A program made the translations under genes and the position numbers. A stretch of 64,000 bases of DNA from Nitrospirillum sp034653355 (GTDB lineage: Bacteria; Pseudomonadota; Alphaproteobacteria; Azospirillales; Azospirillaceae), in the NCBI RefSeq assembly GCF_034653355.1, contig NZ_JAYEER010000004.1, forward strand, positions 2,046,001 through 2,110,000, in the 5' to 3' direction. Of this stretch, positions 61,262-64,000 are shown piece after piece (positions within the stretch are counted from its first letter, which is position 1; every line of letters starts with the position of its first letter). Below the pieces are notes generated by a model. It was not told the origin of the DNA. It made no database searches and worked only from the letters and a program-made list of their open reading frames with translations.

Positions 61262-62233
61262 TCAGGTCCCCGCCTTGCGGTTCATGCGCACCAGCATCAG
61301 CTTGGCCAGCGACAGCACGATGAAGGTGATGATGAAAAGGACCAAGCCCAGCGCGATCAGGGACGAGGTGTAGGTGTCGCCCACCGCCTCGGTGAACTCG
61401 TTGGCGATGGCGGCCGAGATGGTGGTGCCCGGCGCCAGCAGCGAGGAGGCGATGCGGTGCGAGTTGCCGATGACGAAGGTCACCGCCATGGTCTCACCCA
61501 ACGCGCGGCCCAGGCCCAGCATGACGCCGCCGACCAGGCCCACGCGGGTGTAGGGGATGGTGATGTCGCGCACCACTTCCCACGTCGTGGCGCCCAGGCC
61601 ATAGGCGCTTTCGCGCAGCATGGCGGGCATGGTCTCGAACACGTCGCGGGTGATGGAGGTGATGAAGGGCAGGATCATGATGGCCAGGATCAGGCCGGCC
61701 GTCAGCACGCCGATGCCGTAGGGCGGGCCCTTGAACCAGGTGCCGATGCCCGGGACGGTGCCCAGCGTGTGGATCAGGAAGGGCTGAACGGTCCGCTGCA
61801 GGAAGGGCGCGAACACGAACAGGCCCCAGATGCCGTAGATGATGCTGGGGATGCCGGCCAGCAGTTCCACCGCGATGCCGATGGGACGCTTGGCCCAGGC
61901 GGGGCACAGTTCGGTCAGGAAGATGGCGATGCCGAAACTGACGGGCACGCCCACCAGCATGGCGATGGCCGAGGTGACCAGCGTACCGTAGATGGGGGCC
62001 AGCGCGCCGAACTTCTCCGTCACCGGATTCCAGATCTCGGTCGTGACGAAACCGAAGCCGAAGGCCTTGAGGGCCGGCAGCGCGCCATGGATGAGCGAAA
62101 CGATGACACCGCCCAGGAGCGTCAGCACCAGGAGGGCGAAAAACAGGGTGGCGCCGCGAAACAGAAGGTCGTTGCGGCGCTGCGTGCGCGCCCGCGGACT
62201 CTCCGCGCTGATGTCCGATGCCTTTACCGCCAT
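61262..62233 (-). CDS. pstC: Phosphate ABC transporter permease PstC
   Basis: A 323-residue permease. ATG 62233 (MAVKASDISAESPR) follows a soluble leader. VSFGIAIFLTELCPAW, LLAGIPSIIYGIWGLFVFAP (about 129-148) and SAYGLGATTWEVVRDI, the EAA loop (about 205-220), are PstC-typical. VGLGRALGETMAVTFVIGNS follows (about 238-257). The operon order pstS-pstC-pstA-pstB is the standard one. Confidence 0.96.
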   Translation of the reverse strand: MAVKASDISAESPRARTQRRNDLLFRGATLFFALLVLTLLGGVIVSLIHGALPALKAFGFGFVTTEIWNPVTEKFGALAPIYGTLVTSAIAMLVGVPVSFGIAIFLTELCPAWAKRPIGIAVELLAGIPSIIYGIWGLFVFAPFLQRTVQPFLIHTLGTVPGIGTWFKGPPYGIGVLTAGLILAIMILPFITSITRDVFETMPAMLRESAYGLGATTWEVVRDITIPYTRVGLVGGVMLGLGRALGETMAVTFVIGNSHRIASSLLAPGTTISAAIANEFTEAVGDTYTSSLIALGLVLFIITFIVLSLAKLMLVRMNRKAGT

Positions 62234-62320
62234 GTCCACCAAAGCACCCCTCCGGCCGTAGGCCCTGCGATAACCCGAACGCGATGACCTAATAAACCCG
62301 GATGTCTATCAAGGAAGCCG

Positions 62321-62389
62321 ACAAAGAGGGAGAGGAGCCGTAGGCGACCCCTCTCCCGACCTTTGTCCCCCGGACCTGGAGCCCGGGGG
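62321..62389 (-). other. Tandem hairpins between pstS and pstC
   Basis: Two stems in the 179-bp gap: CCCCCGG/CCGGGGG (62367-62373, 62383-62389) and GGGAGAGG/CCTCTCCC (62328-62335, 62350-62357), the latter extended by ACAAAG/CTTTGT with bulges. Neither ends in a T run. Such hairpins commonly let pstS mRNA outlast the permease message. Confidence 0.6.
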
Positions 62390-62412
62390 CGCTTCCTTTT
62401 ACCCGAGGACTT

Positions 62413-63465
62413 TTACTTCGACCAGACGGGCTTGCCGTCGGCGGTCTTCACCGTGGCCCACGACTTCTGGACCTGGGCGACCACGGCGGCCGGCATCGGG
62501 ACGTAGTCCAGCTGCTCGGCGGCGGCCTGGCCGTTGTTGTAGGCCCAGTCGAAGAACTTCAGGGCCTCGGCGACGGCGGCGCCATCCTGCGGCTGGCTGT
62601 AGACCAGGATGAAGCTGGCGCCGGTGATCGGCCAGCTGTCGGCGCCCGGCTGGTCGACCAGCACCAGGTAGAAGCCCGGGGCGTTGGCCCAGTCGGCACC
62701 GGCGGCGGCGGCTTGGAAGGCCTTGATCTCCGGGCTGACGACCTTGCCGTCCTTGTTCTTCAGCTTGGTGAAGGTCAGGCTGTTCTGCTTGGCGTAGGCG
62801 TACTCGACGTAGCCGATGGCGCCTTCGGTCAGCTTCACCATGTTGGCGACGCCTTCGTTGCCCTTGGCGCCCAGGCCGGCGGCCCACTGCACCGAGGTGT
62901 TGGCGCCGACGCGATCACCGAATTCCTTGCTTTCCTTGGACAGGTAGGTGGTCCACAGGAAGTTCGTGCCCGACCCGTCGGAACGGTACACCGGAACGAT
63001 GGAGGTGCTGGGCAGGGCCAGGCCGGGGTTCAGCGCCTTGATGGCCGGGTCGTCCCACGAGGCGATCTGGCCCAGGTAGATCTTGGCGATGGTCGGGCCG
63101 TCCAGCTGGATCTGGCCGGGGGCGATGCCCTTCACGTTGATGACGGGGACGACGCCGCCCATGATCATCGGGAACTGCTGCAGGCCCGCTTCCTTCAGCT
63201 CTTCCGCCTTCAGGGGCATGTCGGAGGCGCCGAACGTGACGGTCTTCGCCTTGATCTGCTTGATGCCGCCGCCGGAACCGATGGACTGGTAGTTCAGGCC
63301 CACGCCGGTCTTGGCCTTATAGGCCTCGGCCCATTTGGCGTAGATGGGGTACGGGAAGGTGGCGCCGGCGCCGCTGATGTCGGCAGCCTGGGCGGCGCCC
63401 ACCATCATCACCGCGGCCGCGGCGGCAACCATGCCCTTCAGCAGGTTCTTCGGTTGAAAGTTCAC
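62413..63465 (-). CDS. pstS: Phosphate ABC transporter periplasmic phosphate-binding protein PstS
   Basis: A 350-residue periplasmic protein. The signal is NLLKGMVAAAAAVMMVGAAQA (cleavage near residue 27, before ADISGAG). DISGAGATFPYPIYAKWAEAYK is the PstS N-terminal pattern and SIGSGGGIKQI (about 61-71) the phosphate-binding loop; RSDGSGTNFLWTTYL (about 160-174) is the second. It binds phosphate with high affinity and delivers it to PstCA. It is the first gene of the operon, with a Pho box 137 bp upstream. Confidence 0.96.
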   Translation of the reverse strand: MNFQPKNLLKGMVAAAAAVMMVGAAQAADISGAGATFPYPIYAKWAEAYKAKTGVGLNYQSIGSGGGIKQIKAKTVTFGASDMPLKAEELKEAGLQQFPMIMGGVVPVINVKGIAPGQIQLDGPTIAKIYLGQIASWDDPAIKALNPGLALPSTSIVPVYRSDGSGTNFLWTTYLSKESKEFGDRVGANTSVQWAAGLGAKGNEGVANMVKLTEGAIGYVEYAYAKQNSLTFTKLKNKDGKVVSPEIKAFQAAAAGADWANAPGFYLVLVDQPGADSWPITGASFILVYSQPQDGAAVAEALKFFDWAYNNGQAAAEQLDYVPMPAAVVAQVQKSWATVKTADGKPVWSK

Positions 63466-63601
63466 GGGATTCCCCCACGGGTTGGAACGTCTTAGTCGAC
63501 CGTCTCGGGGCCCCGGCCGGTTCGCCCAGGGCTATGCCCCGCGACCGCTTCCTGATCCCGTCTCGACGGGCGGACCCTAAATTCCGGGTCCTGAACCTTT
63601 G

Positions 63602-63630
63602 GTGACGAGTATGTTACGGTTTTATGAAAC
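63602..63630 (-). promoter_or_regulatory. Candidate Pho box (PhoB site) upstream of pstS
   Basis: On the minus strand GTTTCAT-AAAA-CCGTAAC-ATAC-TCGTCAC: three 7-base half-sites with 4-base spacers (63630-63602). The PhoB consensus is CTGTCAT with 4-base spacers. Matches are 5, 4 and 4 of 7 (my count), with exact 11-base periodicity. It lies 137-165 bp from the pstS start, with an AT-rich stretch between. Confidence 0.6.
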
Positions 63631-64000
63631 TGTGGGCGTTTTGTCGCAGGGCAAGGCCCCGTTCACGCCCCGTACCGCCTTGCGGACCGGCAACACCCCC
63701 GGCCGGCACGGGCGCGCCACCGGACACGGGCGATTCTCAAGTTCTTTTCAAGCGTCTCCGCGCCACCAGCACCGGCACGGTTTTTCTGCCCTGTCGCCGC
63801 CCGTCGCCGATAGTCGCAAGCACCTTCCCGGGTGCGCCCTATTCACAACACTATAGATGCAATCGATCATCCAAACCTCTTTTTGGGGGCCACCGGCACC
63901 CCTCCGGCCTCTACTACGGTAGTCCCGGATTTGTTGCCCCGCCTTACTTTAAGGCCGCTAAAACACCCGACTCGAAACTGTTGCAGCGGCGCCACAGCCA
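63631..64000. other. Region upstream of the pst operon, no gene seen
   Basis: About 370 bp to the window end. A plus-strand frame at 63599-63856 has no family features and runs across the Pho box, so I reject it. AT-rich segments near 63840-63870 and 63885 are visible but not assignable. Confidence 0.4.

Noticed and set aside
63599..63856. 85-residue frame upstream of pstS
   Set aside because: It overlaps the Pho box, has no homology-like features and ends in low-complexity sequence.

Overview
The window comes from a high-GC, Gram-negative bacterium, most likely an alphaproteobacterium of the Rhodospirillales/Azospirillum type. This is inferred from four things: very high G+C with G/C-rich third codon positions, lipid A genes without enteric-style clustering, a DUF2125 protein, and a phbAB pair for polyhydroxyalkanoate synthesis. 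The species cannot be named from the sequence alone. Almost all of the window is ordinary chromosome. No prophage, insertion sequence or CRISPR array was seen.

Region by region. 1-5141 (+) is an envelope block: a partial LpxH-like phosphoesterase, a GT4 glycosyltransferase, waaA, lpxK and an LpxL-like acyltransferase, with stop/start overlaps. 5168-14673 holds xseA, purD, a TPR protein, a membrane protein, tadA, an alpha/beta hydrolase with its TetR regulator, a 16S/23S-type pseudouridine synthase with a frameshifted tail, rsmD and a ChaC-like cyclotransferase. 14857-21136 holds a DUF2125 protein, the aromatic/histidine genes (chorismate mutase, hisC, tyrA) and metX-metW. 21180-28575 holds a small regulator, an MFS-HAD pair, a YefM-YoeB toxin-antitoxin module, proB, obgE, rpmA, rplU and a methyltransferase. 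28734-34786 is accessory metabolism: a lipoprotein, a UPF0126 channel, a frameshifted MFS transporter, lspA with an AraC regulator, a GST and a Tat-exported M24 peptidase. 35027-36515 is the most unusual part, a putative HNH/endonuclease VII-like toxin with a HEAT-like immunity candidate. 36535-46348 holds LysR/quinone oxidoreductase, a lower-GC methyltransferase beside tRNA-Ser(CGA), a DMT exporter, a NUDIX protein, phbB-phbA, a TetR/SDR/epimerase unit and a cupin. 46501-55526 holds typA and the tamA-tamB outer-membrane assembly pair. 55569-63465 holds a lipoprotein hydrolase, a LysE exporter, a ClC channel and the pstSCAB phosphate operon with a Pho box.

Signals beyond the gene list: (1) a dispersed intergenic element of about 100 bp with three full copies and one fragment, whose two conserved hairpins keep their tetraloops while the stems change on both sides; (2) three genes (pseudouridine synthase, MFS transporter, tamB) interrupted by one-base shifts in or near G/C homopolymers, which may be sequencing errors or true frameshifts; (3) matched operator pairs for two local TetR regulators, a TGTACA-type YefM operator, and a three-half-site Pho box.
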